From assembly GCA_003427395.1 (NCBI GenBank), contig BFEA01000250.1:1018590-1061243 (forward strand): a stretch of DNA of 42,654 nt. Reading direction: 5' to 3'. Positions 9,511 to 20,134 of this stretch are shown in pieces; position 1 is the stretch's first letter; every line of letters starts with the position of its first letter. The position numbers and the translations under genes are program-made. The stretch is from Chara braunii. Lineage: Eukaryota; Streptophyta; Charophyceae; Charales; Characeae. The notes beneath the pieces were generated by a model that did not search any database, was not told the DNA's origin, and saw nothing but the letters and a program-made list of their open reading frames with translations.

Positions 9511-10839
9511 CTACAGGCAGAATTTGAGAATGTGCCTGGGGTCTCCCCATAATGTGCATTGGAACTTGTCCATGCGGTCTTGCCAAACATTACGTTCTAG
9601 ACGTAGAGTTTCCCAGGGTCTGCCTTGAGGCTGCCCTGGGTACCATTCACCCCTTTTGGGAGGTGGCCGGCTTGAGCTAGGGCGGTTAAGCGGGGTACCC
9701 TGACCTCTTCCTCCCATTTGGCGGTCTCTTTTGCCGTCAACCCTTTGGCTGCCTTGCCCTCGACCACCAGAGGTCTGGCCACGTTTGCCACAGCCTCGTC
9801 CTTCGCCTTGCGACCTCCCTCCAGTCTCGACAACATCGTATGAACTTCCCCTCTCTGCACTGCTGTCTTCTTTCTCAAGTCCCCATTCCGTGTCTGTATA
9901 AGGGACTTCCTCTGCACCACCGTGACCTTCCCCCATGTTTTTGGCTTCGACTTGGTCCGAGCTGGTGCAGCCGTTCCACTTTTACCCTTTAGCTGAGTCC
10001 TTATGCTGAAATGGTGATTGGCATGGACTGGGCGGCAAAGGCAACAACATCCCTACTAAGGAGAACGTAGGTCATTCCAGGGCTCTTGTTGAAGAAATGC
10101 CATTGCAATTGCTTGGCCAACACGCATTAGGAAAGCTAGATTAGTTGTGCTTTTGTAACTCTATGGCAAGGAATAACAATGAGATCGTCCATAGCGGCTT
10201 TTAGTGAACACTCTTCCATGGCTGGTATGTATCATTTGGAGTTCGTCGGACACCTTCAATCATTTAGTGACATCCAAAGCGTTTTCGCACTGCAGCCAGA
10301 AAATCGCTAAGGTTAGTTATGGCAGAATAAGCGACCATGCCATTTTTGCAACAGGTGTCTCGCGTGAGAGACCTGGTGAAACTTGTCGCTTTGCCGCTCA
10401 AAGCCTGAAAGGCTATTAGGACGTGTGTCAGGAGGTATGAAAACACCCTTTAATGCTAGCGTTCCAATTGTCAAAGTCCTCGCCCTTTTTCCCACTGTAG
10501 GGCTTAGGGAAGCGAACTTCGGCTCTCTCTTGGCGGGGTTGTGGCTCTTCTTCCTCGGGGGCTGACATCTTGACACCCTCGATCGCGCCGGTATGAAACT
10601 TCTCTGTCTTACCGATTGCGGTCTGCATCTCGTTGTTGAGCAAAATCATGGTATCCGGCTCGTACGGATTCAAGTTCTATATCATGCCCACACAGGTGTC
10701 TTATCTGTTCTCGCCGAGCTGCCAGAAAAGAGGCCAAACCGTGGTAGAGGGTATCAATTTTTTTCACAATTTCTTTTACCTGCCCCATCTGGCCCAGCCG
10801 CACTTCTGGCGCCTTCAGTTTGTCCATCTTGTCTGCCAT
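9511..10839 (-). pseudogene. Gag (capsid and nucleocapsid) remnant
   Basis: Minus-strand pieces in order: a helical stretch (VKEIVKKIDTLYHGLASFL, 10839-10609); FPKPYSGKKGEDFDNWNAS (10673-10428), the usual start of a retrotransposon Gag capsid core; then LSDFLAAVRKRFG (10446-10264), a second typical capsid motif. After stops, a Gly/Arg-rich tail (9936-9511) ends in a single zinc knuckle at 9558-9517. The knuckle reads C-T-L-W-G-D-P-R-H-I-L-K-F-C, so spacing is CCHC but the second Cys is Trp (codon at 9549-9547). Gag packages element RNA. Several frames must be combined, so this copy is dead. Confidence 0.85.
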
Positions 10840-11493
10840 TTCCTATCGCCTCGTCTTGTCCTTTGGGAGGTGCAATTTCAATTCTAACTGCCTCCCCTGG
10901 TTTCTCGCCTGATGACGCAGGGGGCTCCTCTCTTTCCAGCTCTCTTTCTACTGCTTCTCTTTCTGCCTAGGGGTCTTCCGACTCTACTTCTCTATATTCC
11001 CCCAGGTATAGTCTTGCAAGCCATTCCTTCACAGCCTTCTACACCTCTTCCGGTGGGGCTAGGTCTGCGCTCGTTTCTCCTCTTTCCTCCTTCCTTTCTT
11101 ATGGGTCCCTTATTGCTTGCTTCTCTTTTCCTGTCTGCAGCGGGGTCCGCTCTTCTTTGCTTTCTTCCTCTTCTTCTTCTTCAGCTTATTCTTTGGCCAA
11201 CTTGGCCTCCTGTTCCGTCTTCCACGCCTCCATCTCCTCCTACATCGTTTTCTTCTTGGCCGCTTCTTCGTCCAGCAAGACCAGCTTCTTGGCCTGTTTC
11301 TCCAGAGCTTTCTTCTCCTTTTTCTCCTTTTGCTCTGGAGAATTGCGGCAGCCTTCTCCTCCAGTTCTTTCCTATACGGACGGGTTTGGAGTCCAGACTG
11401 GCGAACGGTCCTCCAGAACCCCAATTGGAAGAGGAAATGGATCAAGGGGCCCCAGAGGGAGAGGCCCATAATGAAGGCGAACATTGGGTAGTC
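10840..11493 (-). pseudogene. charged coiled-coil Gag leader
   Basis: In one minus-strand frame the sequence reads as heptad-like, highly charged stretches such as EKQAKKLVLLDEEAAKK, EEMEAWKTEQEAKLAKE and a long Glu run, with in-frame stops between them. The same DNA in another frame gives an Arg/Lys-rich frame that is a shadow. The composition suggests a long coiled coil ahead of the capsid domain in the same polyprotein. The right end disappears into the assembly gap, so length and true start are unknown. Confidence 0.6.
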
Positions 11494-11937
11494 NNNNNNN
11501 NNNNNNNNNNNNNNNNNNNNNNNNNNNNNNNNNNNNNNNNNNNNNNNNNNNNNNNNNNNNNNNNNNNNNNNNNNNNNNNNNNNNNNNNNNNNNNNNNNNN
11601 NNNNNNNNNNNNNNNNNNNNNNNNNNNNNNNNNNNNNNNNNNNNNNNNNNNNNNNNNNNNNNNNNNNNNNNNNNNNNNNNNNNNNNNNNNNNNNNNNNNN
11701 NNNNNNNNNNNNNNNNNNNNNNNNNNNNNNNNNNNNNNNNNNNNNNNNNNNNNNNNNNNNNNNNNNNNNNNNNNNNNNNNNNNNNNNNNNNNNNNNNNNN
11801 NNNNNNNNNNNNNNNNNNNNNNNNNNNNNNNNNNNNNNNNNNNNNNNNNNNNNNNNNNNNNNNNNNNNNNNNNNNNNNNNNNNNNNNNNNNNNNNNNNNN
11901 NNNNNNNNNNNNNNNNNNNNNNNNNNNNNNNNNNNNN
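11494..11937. other. assembly gap, 444 N
   Basis: 444 consecutive ambiguous bases lie inside the coiled-coil leader of the retroelement. Frames that appear to span it (for example 10912-12048 on plus) have no support. Confidence 0.99.
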
Positions 11938-12711
11938 TCTTTCCACAACCGTCGGATGCCTGTTCACCCACAGTTTGATCCCGCCTGGCTTTGGCTTCCA
12001 ATTGTCCCTTCGTCAACCACTCGATGCTATGTCGTTAATGTCGCCTAGTCTGTCACTATAGAACTATTGGCTGATTAGGAGGCATTTAAGGAAATCCCCC
12101 ATAACTCTTCAAGAATTATTTAACATCCAGGACAGGAAGATGATTACAGACGCAGTTCTCTCAAGACTTGATGCGCGACCTTCAGCTCGGAGTTCAGGTA
12201 TAGTGTACCACCCGGAGCGGCCTGCCGGTCCGTACCGGTCCTTGGGGGCTTTTCCCAGGTTGTCCAGTGTTAGATACACCTCACCCGTACTAAGTTCCGT
12301 GCTGATTGGCCCCTTACTCTCTATCTGACCGCAGGCATGGAGCCTACGACGACCTGGACAGGAGTGACTCAATGTAGCAAGAGATGACAGATTTGACTGC
12401 AGCAAGTACCGAGAGGAGTGTGCAGCATCCGTAGAGCATGAAAGGACTAGGGCTAAGGCTTGAAGAGATCGTACTGCTCCTTGCCCCGCACTGTTCCGCA
12501 CCCCGAGCTTGGTTAACAGTCGATCTTAATCAACTGTACTGGTCAACACTCTGGTCAATCCGGTGAATCCCCTCTCTTCGTCACCTTCTTCCACTTCGCC
12601 CGTTTCTTCCTCGTCCTGAAGATTGGCTATGGCCGACTTCTTCTCAAAACCAGAACAAGTGCTCTCATCCCCACTTCCTACGTCCCCTTCCATCTCTCTC
12701 ACTCATCTGCC
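11938..12711. other. retroelement 5' flank, no gene assigned
   Basis: This is where the 5' untranslated region and 5' LTR of the minus-strand element would lie. A 130-codon minus frame at 12501-12109 contains EVYLTLDNLGKAPKDRYGPA, which reads more like real coding sequence than its surroundings, but I recognise no family. No sequence here matches 4.4-5.3 kb, so no LTR can be called. Confidence 0.35.
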
Positions 12712-12884
12712 ATCTCTTCAGTGTCAATCGACGATGCCAAGGCAGAGTGGTGGGAGACCATGCGGCAGTGATCGGAGATGAGGCAGAGTGTGTAATCTCT
12801 TCAGTGTCAATGGAGTGTCAATGGACAATTCCAAGGCAGAGTGGTGGGAGACAATGAGGCAGAGTGGCCGGAGACAATTGCTGA
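12712..12884. repeat. imperfect tandem repeat, 83-94 bp
   Basis: ATCTCTTCAGTGTCAATSG at 12712 recurs at 12795. CCAAGGCAGAGTGGTGGGAG at 12737 recurs at 12831. The second copy has an 11-bp internal duplication (TGGAGTGTCAA) that accounts for the changed spacing. A shorter GAGGCAGAGTG word also recurs. Confidence 0.75.
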
Positions 12885-13193
12885 TTGCAACCAGCAAACG
12901 GACCATGTTGTGTTTGGCTCAAGGTCAATCATGCATGGAGATGTGCAGTTGAAGAAGCCGTCACTTTACTGCCTGACGTCTCTTTTGACTGAGTAGTTTT
13001 CTTAAATGTTCATACCACCTGTGCATTGTGGTTTCGAGGGAGAAGTTAGAACTATGGTGTACGAGAGCTGCATCTACCAAAAAATGTGCCATTTTGCCTG
13101 TGAACTGTCTTTGGAGTGGGAAGTTGGTAGTTGTCTTGCGAATTTCATTATGTATGATATTAAAAGCCACGAGTTGAGTGAAAATGAATTAAG

Positions 13194-13325
13194 GATAGGG
13201 TAGCCTGTTATTCATTCATTCTGTCGATTTGACGAAGAGCGATATAGGTAATGAAATTAATACGAAATTAAAGTAAATGAACAAGTATAGGGTAACCTGC
13301 TATTCATTCCTTCCGCCGCTTCGTC
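13194..13325. repeat. two-copy repeat, spacing 92 bp
   Basis: ATAGGGTAGCCTGTTATTCA at about 13195 recurs at about 13287 with three substitutions, and both copies continue into a TTC(A/C)TTC(T/C)G word. AT-rich sequence lies between. Non-coding. Confidence 0.55.
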
Positions 13326-13356
13326 GGGCCCACGTTGCCTGTTTCTTTCTTTTTTC

Positions 13357-13442
13357 TTTGATTGTGCAATATCGATCTGGACCTAGCGGTAGTGATGGCT
13401 TTGATTGCACAATGGTGATCAGGGCCTAGTCTTAGTGATGGC
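13357..13442. repeat. 43-bp tandem duplication
   Basis: TTTGATTGTGCAATATCGAT at 13357 is repeated at 13400 with changes, and both copies end in a CCTAG-x4-TAGTGATGGC phrase. Two units of 43 bp. Confidence 0.65.
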
Positions 13443-13936
13443 GTGTTGCAACAGGGCACAGGCTGGAGCTTACAGCAGAAAGTGACAGTCGAGATGTGGT
13501 GAAACATTGGGAAAGAAGTTCGAAGAACACATCAAAGTCGTTTGTGCGCCTTTATCTGAAGCCTGGCACTTTACAGTGGCCGATGCCCAGATGGTTATGG
13601 GTCACTGACATCAGAAGTTGTCCATGCTGTAAGTTCTGCCCCAGTTTGCTTGACGAGTCGATGTCTGGAAGGCAACAAGTTTGTCCTGTGCGCGTTATTT
13701 ATACTCTGGGCGTCTTTTCTCCCATGCAGATGATTCTGCCTGCCCCTTAAATGCCGAACCTTTGCAAGGGCCTACCATGCAGTGCAAGCCTTGCTGGTTC
13801 TGTGGGCTGAACCTTGACTTCAAGACACAGTTATCTTTTTTGTGATCAAATGATGTTTCTGGCTCGTGTACTTGTGCATTCCCTTTAAAAGGTATTGTTT
13901 TTGGGGGTGGGCGACATGGGGGCTCTATCCAGTCCA

Positions 13937-14081
13937 CCACACTGTAGGCCTAGGGCGAAAGGTGTCACTGGCAAGTAATGATGGGAAAGAGGAGGAAAGT
14001 GACCTATGTCGCAGTTGCCCACACTGTAGGCGTAGGGAAAAAAGTGCCACTGGCCGGCAATGATGGTAAGGAGGAGAGTGA
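13937..14081. repeat. 82-bp tandem duplication
   Basis: CCACACTGTAGGCCTAGGGC at 13937 recurs at 14019 as CCACACTGTAGGCGTAGGGA. Both continue through (G)TGYCACTGGC and AATGATGG into a GAGGAGR-rich end. Two diverged units of 82 bp. Confidence 0.75.
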
Positions 14082-14254
14082 GATAAACCGCATCCGCCTA
14101 TCTTGCTGTCTGTAGTGGGCAGCAGATGTATATATACAACGGTTCTGAAGGCCATCCTTCTGGTGATAGGTGCACAAAGGACTTACGGTCACTTCAAGTC
14201 GGATGCGGTTTATGTCTGATGTCAGCATTATAGCATTTAGAGCACATTTTCTTG

Positions 14255-14279
14255 TTTTTTTTTTTTTTTTTTTTTTTTT
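14255..14279. repeat. poly(T) tract, 25 nt
   Basis: Uninterrupted run of 25 T on the plus strand. No retroposed sequence could be tied to it. Confidence 0.9.
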
Positions 14280-14546
14280 CCCGCTAAGAAATGTTGTTGT
14301 GTAATCTCACAAACTGGGGCTTCAATTATCCGCTATGGGACCACACAGGATCCAATGGCTGGGCAGTGCCACTAGTTCCTTTTGACATTTTTCTGTAATT
14401 TCTGAGGTTGAAAGTACTGTTCCCTTACTTATAGTAAAGTGTCATCCGCGCTGGTGGGACCTCCCGGCGCTGGTGGGACCTCCCCACTGTACTCAGTATC
14501 TAGTACTGTAGAATGGGAAGCTGAAAACAATTGCACCTTTCACTGC

Positions 14547-15368
14547 CTACCCACCACTACTACTAAGCCTATGCAGGGGACCCCTGCAAACATGTCTCCC
14601 TCTCACAATCATGCGGATGCGTGAGGTGGTCAGGGGCCGTCGGTTGACACAAAGGCTGAGCAGTTTGCCAGTAGCTATCAACCTGTCAGAGAAGAATAGA
14701 GCCGTCGGTTTAGAAAGGAAAAAAAAGAAGTCGAAGACAAGTGCTACAAGATCATTAGTATGGCAATTTGGCTGGGGGTGTCGGATGCCGCGAAGACCCA
14801 AGCATTTTTTTGCCAGTGGGTACATAGAACCTGCCAGAGAAGAATGTGGCTCGGTTTGAAAAAGAATGAGAAGTTGGAAGACAATGGCTCTGAGATTATT
14901 TGCATGGCTTAAGCCACATGGCAGCACGGCGGTGCTTGTACTTACCCGGGGAAAGAACGCAATCACAAGCACCAGGGCAACCGCCTGCATGAACTCTGTA
15001 CCGGCGTACCGCCGTGCACAAATGTAGGCAAATTGTACGGTGTGAGAGATACCGGCCCCGTTTGCCAGAAAGTGAACATATACCTCCTTGCGCTCTCTGC
15101 ACAATGCAAGGTATCTCTGACTTGAATGTGACTGATATGAGAAGAGTAATGGATAATATGCGCCTGTTGTGCCCTTCCCCTCGCCTGCTGTTGCAGTATA
15201 AGTTTGAATGACCCGACAACACCGTGGACGATGGGCAGTTTCATAGGAAACTGGCAGAGTGGAAGCCAAGGGGGCTGGGACTGCAAATTTATTGTTTACC
15301 CAGCTCTTGCGCATTACTAAGCCGTACTGGGTGACCTTGGCAAGGCAGTTCGAAGGCATGAGCAGCAA
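14547..15368 (-). other. long open frame of uncertain status (273 codons)
   Basis: This is the longest frame in the window that is not low-complexity and contains no N. It starts MLLMPSNCLAKVTQYG, has hydrophobic stretches such as VALVLVIAFF and VFDFFFFLSK, and ends after a Ser/Arg-rich tail. I recognise no domain. The frame runs through the tandem repeat at 14652-14915, so part of the protein would be duplicated. One reading could arise by chance in about 40 kb. No promoter, splice or codon-usage support was found, so I do not call it a gene. Confidence 0.2.
14652..14915. repeat. diverged tandem repeat, about 146 bp
   Basis: Unit 1 holds GCCAGTAG (14667), CAGAGAAGAAT (14687), a CGGTTT..GAAA run, GAAG(T)-x-GAAGACAA and ATTAGTATGGC. 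Unit 2 repeats the same order from 14812 (GCCAGTGG), 14835 (CAGAGAAGAAT), CGGTTTGAAAAAGAA, GAAGACAATGGC and ATTTGCATGGC. Offsets are 145-148 bp. Minus-strand translation shows the duplication as two related Phe/Leu-rich segments. Confidence 0.75.
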
Positions 15369-16802
15369 AGGCTCTGCTGCACCGGTGACCTCAGCAAGGC
15401 CGCTGACAAACTGTCAGAGAAATCTGTCTTGGCTGCTCATGCTTCGCGTGGCATCGTCTGCATCTGAGTAAACATTCTCTACTGGCTTTTTGCTCTGTTC
15501 TTTGAACTTGATTCACATGCTGAATGCAGTTGTTGCTTAAGAGGACGAAACGCCGCGTTAAAGCATCACCGACAAACGCACAGCTGACTGGGCTATTTAT
15601 AGCTTGCCCAGTGGAATAACATCAACTATCTTTAGAGCACCCTCTGGTCGTGTACGGCTGTATTGCTAACCGTTCTTTCAGGTAAGTCACATGCGTCCTC
15701 CCCTCTTTGTGCATCTACTTTTCTTTCAGATGTGGGGTTGGAGCACCCTCAACCTGTATGTGACCGGTGGCAAAATAATACAGGGTAAAACAAAACAGAA
15801 AAAAAATAGGGTGGTGGCAGTGGCCACCCAATTGCTCCCCCTCTCCCTCCCCCGTGTTGCCCCTGTCCAACACCGCTTTCATCCTGCTGTCATCTCAGCC
15901 AGACAGGATGCCCGGCGATTATAGCTGTATTTGGTGCGTTTTTCGGTGCAGATATGGTGACGACGACTGGGTGTGCCGTTGGGGTGAAGACGGTAGGCAA
16001 AAAAAGAAATGAATAAACTGCTGAACTCTCTCCATATCATGAAGTGTGCACATCAACGAATGAGTGGAAATGACTACACTGTAGTCCCTCCTGAGTGGCA
16101 GGGAAACAAATTCTAAAGATGGTTTCCACTCCTTTCTTGCAAGAAATGTGGGAGAGGATGGAAAGTTGAAAAGAATGTCTTTTCTTTTTGTGCAAAAAGA
16201 ACTTTGTACAGCCGGAGAATGGCCCGTGTCCTCTATATTAATAAGATGCACAATGCGCCGCTCATTATGGCGAAGGATCCCGGAGCCAGCAGTGTTGATT
16301 TCTTCGCCTTGATCCAGAAGGATGCTCTATCACCTTACGTCTGCTTTCCTAACCTGCTCCTCGGGATAGGCGGTCTTCCACAGTCTATCGTGGGCTTGGT
16401 CGGCAGATATCCAAGAAAGTTGGAGAAGTTAACCCATTGATTTGCGTAGCGGGGGAGGTTGTTCTGCTTCCATGGCTTTTGGGCCTTGGTCTACTACTCA
16501 CCAAATGTGCAAAATGGCAAGGAATCTTCTGCTAGAACATGTGTTTTGTGTATGTAGCGAGTAGTGGGTAGGGCCCTCCATAGCGCCCGGTAACCAAGTA
16601 TGGAGTCCTATTTGTGCGGATATTCCTACAGCTCCAATAAAGAGTAAAACACAGTGGAACAAGGCCCTTTGCCCTACCTTGATGCCAATACCCTGTAAGA
16701 AATGTGGAAAGGACAGCAGGTAGAAAACAAGACTTGACTGCCAAGGATGTGCAAGGGAGATGAAGAAAAGAAACCAAGTAGTTGGTTTTCATGGCAGGTG
16801 AA
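15369..16802. other. no gene seen
   Basis: Mixed composition, short frames on both strands and no recognisable protein or RNA. A C-rich CTCCCCCTCTCCCTCCC stretch lies near 15834. Confidence 0.5.
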
Positions 16803-17170
16803 CCCATGGAATCTCGCTCTGCGCGCATGGCTAAGGAAAGGTTCACCTACCTATGGAACAAACTCTAATGCTGACGGTAACTGACCTATAGGAATTGGGA
16901 AACGGTTACGGGGCGAGTTAGACTATCATGATGCTTGTTTATATCTTGTAGATAAAATGAATGGGGGGCAGGCTGCCTCCAGAAGGGGCCCGCGGCTGAT
17001 AGCTAGCATGTGCTGGTGCTTTAGGAAACCAAACAGTAGGGAGTCATAGCTCAGGCGAACGGATGGAATCGTGCTCTGCTCTCATGGCCAAGGAAAGGTT
17101 CAGCAATATGTAACTCCAATATCGACCAACGGGAATTGGGAAATGGCCATGGGACAAACGAGCCTGCATA
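16803..17170. repeat. diverged two-copy repeat, spacing 257 bp
   Basis: Copy 1 (about 16803-16920) and copy 2 (about 17062-17170) share ATGGAATCxxGCTCTGC, a GGCYAAGGAAAGGTTCA word (16831 and 17088) and GGAATTGGGAAA further right. In minus-strand translation both give LNLSLAMRAE, which shows the relationship clearly. Copies differ by substitutions and indels. Confidence 0.75.
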
Positions 17171-17816
17171 AGGTGCAGTGGGTTGCAAACGCTGATTGAC
17201 CTCGGTGGAGTGTGTAATCTGCCTTGCCTCCCTCCTGCGTGGCATGCCCGCCTCTGGCCCTGCATATACCTGTACATACTGGGGCAAAGTAGGGAATGGA
17301 CACTTTGAGCGAATACTGGGGTAAAGAAGAAACAGTCGGTCGTAATCACCCTTTTCTGGAAAGCTGCGTTTAGCAAACACATGAAATGTACGCATTACGG
17401 ATGGAACTCGTGCCAACCATGCGTTGGAGTCAGCTTGGCGGACTGCACTGCTCTGTCAAAGGCATGTATATCCGTGGCTGGGATAGGGAATGTCTGGACA
17501 GGTATGCTTATTCTTCCTTAGTTGTGGCATACTGGGCTTTAGAGAGGTGTGGGGCTAATTTCTTGGGCCTGGCAACGGCCATTTGTGCGTCTGCTTGGAT
17601 CGCAGGATTGGGCCCATTGGGGTGGGTGATGACATTGAGAACCACTAAGATTCGACAAATTTGTGTGCACAAAGCTCCCAGTCACTGCATTCCATATTAC
17701 AAGGTTCTAATATGGACCCGTGTTTGGTTAATTATACACAAACTACGAGAGGAGAGAGGGAGAGGGAGGGAGCATGAGCGTGCCAGATAGGAAAGGTAGC
17801 ACCCAAATATGCGTGG

Positions 17817-17822
<6 letters not shown>
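17171..17822. other. no gene seen
   Basis: A plus frame of 134 codons at 17386-17790 has no recognisable domain and ends in an Arg/Glu run produced by the neighbouring GA-rich sequence. I do not call it a gene. Confidence 0.4.

Positions 17823-17888
<66 letters not shown>
17823..17888. repeat. compound microsatellite (GT)16(GA)17
   Basis: GT dinucleotides run 17823-17854 and switch directly to GA dinucleotides at 17855-17888. The same TG-then-AG order recurs at 19.76-19.84, 20.07-20.13, 31.32-31.35 and 42.56-42.65 kb. Confidence 0.95.
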
Positions 17889-17891
<3 letters not shown>

Positions 17892-19275
17892 AGAAGAGTG
17901 ATTAGGACCTCGGGAACTTGATGGATAGTGAAGGCCAACCGAAGAAGACTGTGTTCAAGACATTGGCTCATAGATGAGTGCATGCTCCTTGGTGGAGTAT
18001 ATATCGAAAGGGGGATGCACCTGACAGGTGTAAGTTGAACAGTCTAGCTTTCTTCGAACATGAAAAACCGCACTGGTCGGGCTCAGTCTGAGGCAGGGGT
18101 GGAGAAGAAAATCCACAAGCTTGTGCAGAACAAGAGTCCCCCACACCTCTTCCTTTTAGCTTTACATGTCTTAACAGAAAAACGTTGGGACCCACTTTGC
18201 CATGAAAATGGGGAAGGACAAGGTTGCAATGATTGCATAAGAAAGATCCTGGCGGGGATGACACGCGTCGAGTACAGTTGGCAGTGTAGATTTGCCTTCA
18301 AGGCTCCCCAGTATTGCTGTCCCCAGTTGCTTGCAAGCAGGAGCGGTGTGATTAGTTTTTAGGATATGGCCGAGTTACATGTACCTGGCGTGAACCTAGC
18401 TACATAACATGTTCGTGTTCACTGTTTACAGAACCGGATGAAGTGTGCACTGGATGTGATTGCACCTCCATATTTTTTCAATCAGATTTAAGAAGAGATT
18501 TTACCATCCATTTGTTCAAAGATTCTAGAACATATATGCGTTGGGTGGGGTCCATCCCTAACCACCTCTTAAGAGTAATCATGCTTTGCCCTGCATCTAA
18601 TCTTTGCAAGCACTTTCTAGCCACAGAAAATAGAGAAGACACTGACTGCTTGACAAGATTGGGAGGGGAAAAAAAAAAAAAAAAAAAAAAAGGATTGCTG
18701 TGGACGTAGTAGGAGACTTGGTAGCTGAAGTTCCCTAATGGCCCCAGTGTTTGAGGTGGTAGCTAAATTGGTATATGAGGGACTCTAAGGCCCTTGCTTG
18801 GCTTTTCAGCTATTATTGGCCATTCCACTGAAATATTGACTAGAGTAAAGACAAACTTCAGGTGACATCATCTCTTTTACGTACTGTCCGTCGGGAGTAG
18901 TCGCTTGCGTAACAGCCAAGCTCTCACATAAATAAAAAGGGCAAATGTTGCTCTGGCTGTGCTCTTTTTAAGAAATTCTCGGTGGGGTTGCTGTCTTTTT
19001 ACTATGCAGCTGGAGAGTGGTTGGGTGAGTTGTTGACTGTAATTCTTTGGCTAAAGATGTTGCGCCAAGTCTAGTGCAAGTCCTCGTTTCCGAGCCGTAA
19101 AATAACCTTAAGAAGGTGCCAGGGCAGGAAGATAAAAGCGTCCTTGCGGATTGCAAGAACACAAACAAGATTTCTAACAGTATTCGCTCGAGGAAACTTG
19201 ATCGGAAGCAAACGTAGAATGACAGGAAAGCGCAAATAAAACTTGCATTGAAAAATCGACTAGTCTTTCCCCGAA
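17889..19275. other. no gene seen; contains poly(A)23
   Basis: An uninterrupted run of 23 A lies at 18669-18691. Frames of about 90-112 codons on both strands overlap and are unassignable. Confidence 0.5.
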
Positions 19276-19350
19276 CAAAACGCAAGTGTGTTGTATACGA
19301 ACACAACGCACGACGTGTGTTGTATTCGTATACAATGCACGTGCGTTATG
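19276..19350. repeat. 75-bp near-perfect palindrome (hairpin)
   Basis: The centre is base 19313. The core 19291-19335 pairs at 21 of 22 positions, counting one G-T, with outer arms TTGTATACGAA and TTCGTATACAA and inner arms ACAACGCACG and its partner. Pairing continues outwards to 19276/19350 with a few mismatches and G-T pairs. Such a sequence can form a cruciform in DNA or a long hairpin in RNA. It may be a short MITE-like element or the remnant of an inverted duplication. No target-site duplication was recognised. Confidence 0.85.
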
Positions 19351-19617
19351 CTACGGGTTTTGGGCACCAACTTCAGAAAACAGACTCTAAAAAAAAATCC
19401 GGTATACTCCCTTGTAGCCACAGGCCTGTCCTTGGGGCATCCGTCACAGTTGGAGCGACACACTGAAATTGAGAAATGGTCCTCATTACAACAAAAAAAG
19501 AAGTCTCCAGAATGAATCTTCCCCTAGAAAACGGAAGTATACATTTGTATGTGTAGAGGGATGGAGCGAGATTGTATATAGACAAGAAGAAGTCCACGTC
19601 AAATGGCCATAGGGAAG

Positions 19618-19619
<2 letters not shown>

Positions 19620-19663
<44 letters not shown>

Positions 19664-19758
19664 AGAGAGAGAGGTGCAGTTCGGCCAGTTGTTTCTTGGA
19701 GCACGCAGTAATCCTGTTTTCTGCAAAGATTGCGGCCAGATACGGGAAGAGTCCAGGG

Positions 19759-19844
<86 letters not shown>

Positions 19845-19922
19845 CAGTTCGGCCAGTCGTTCCTTGGAGCAAGCGGTAATCCTGTTTTCTGCGGCGATTG
19901 CGGCCAGATACGGGAAGAGTCC

Positions 19923-19987
<65 letters not shown>

Positions 19988-20134
19988 CAGTTCGGCCAGT
20001 CGTTCCTTGGAGCAAGCAGTAATCCTGTTTTCTGCGGTGATTGCGGCCAGATACGGGAAGAGTCCAGGGAGGTGTGTGTGTGTGTGTGTGTGTGGGCGTG
20101 TAAAAGAGAGAGGGAGAGAGAGAGAGAGAGAGAG
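19620..20134. repeat. composite minisatellite: ~90-bp core alternating with dinucleotide runs
   Basis: A core starting GCAGTTCGGCCAGT and ending GAAGAGTCCAGGGAG occurs three times (TTCGGCC at 19680, 19848, 19991; spacing 168 and 143 bp). Between cores lie (CA)n then GA (19620-19672), (GT)n(GA)n (19761-19841), (GA)n alone (19926-19984) and (GT)n then AG (20072-20134). Cores are more than 90 percent alike by eye, while the dinucleotide type changes. All six frames stay open across the dinucleotide runs, which explains frames up to 267 codons here. None is a gene. Confidence 0.9.

Larger units (their letters stand above)
5299..12010 (-). mobile_element. decayed Ty3/gypsy (chromovirus-like) retroelement
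   Basis: Minus-strand order from right to left is charged coiled-coil leader, Gag, retropepsin remnant, reverse transcriptase, RNase H, integrase, chromodomain-like tail. RT before integrase is the Ty3/gypsy order. Reading is interrupted by many stops and frameshifts, by tandem duplications at 5299, 7165, 7414 and 8585, and by a 444-nt gap. Catalytic losses make it non-autonomous. I could not identify LTR pairs, a primer-binding site or a target-site duplication, so both outer limits are approximate. The family assignment is firm. Membership in a charophyte lineage is inferred from general resemblance only. Confidence 0.9.

Noticed and set aside
10908-10930. CTGATGA word resembling a hammerhead ribozyme core
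   Set aside because: No GAAA partner or flanking stems in the right place; the same applies to a second CTGATGA near 25914.
10912-12048. Long plus-strand frame of 378 codons
   Set aside because: It spans the 444-N gap and is antisense to the retroelement Gag leader.
17386-17790. 134-codon plus frame
   Set aside because: No domain; its C-terminus is simply translated GA-rich sequence.
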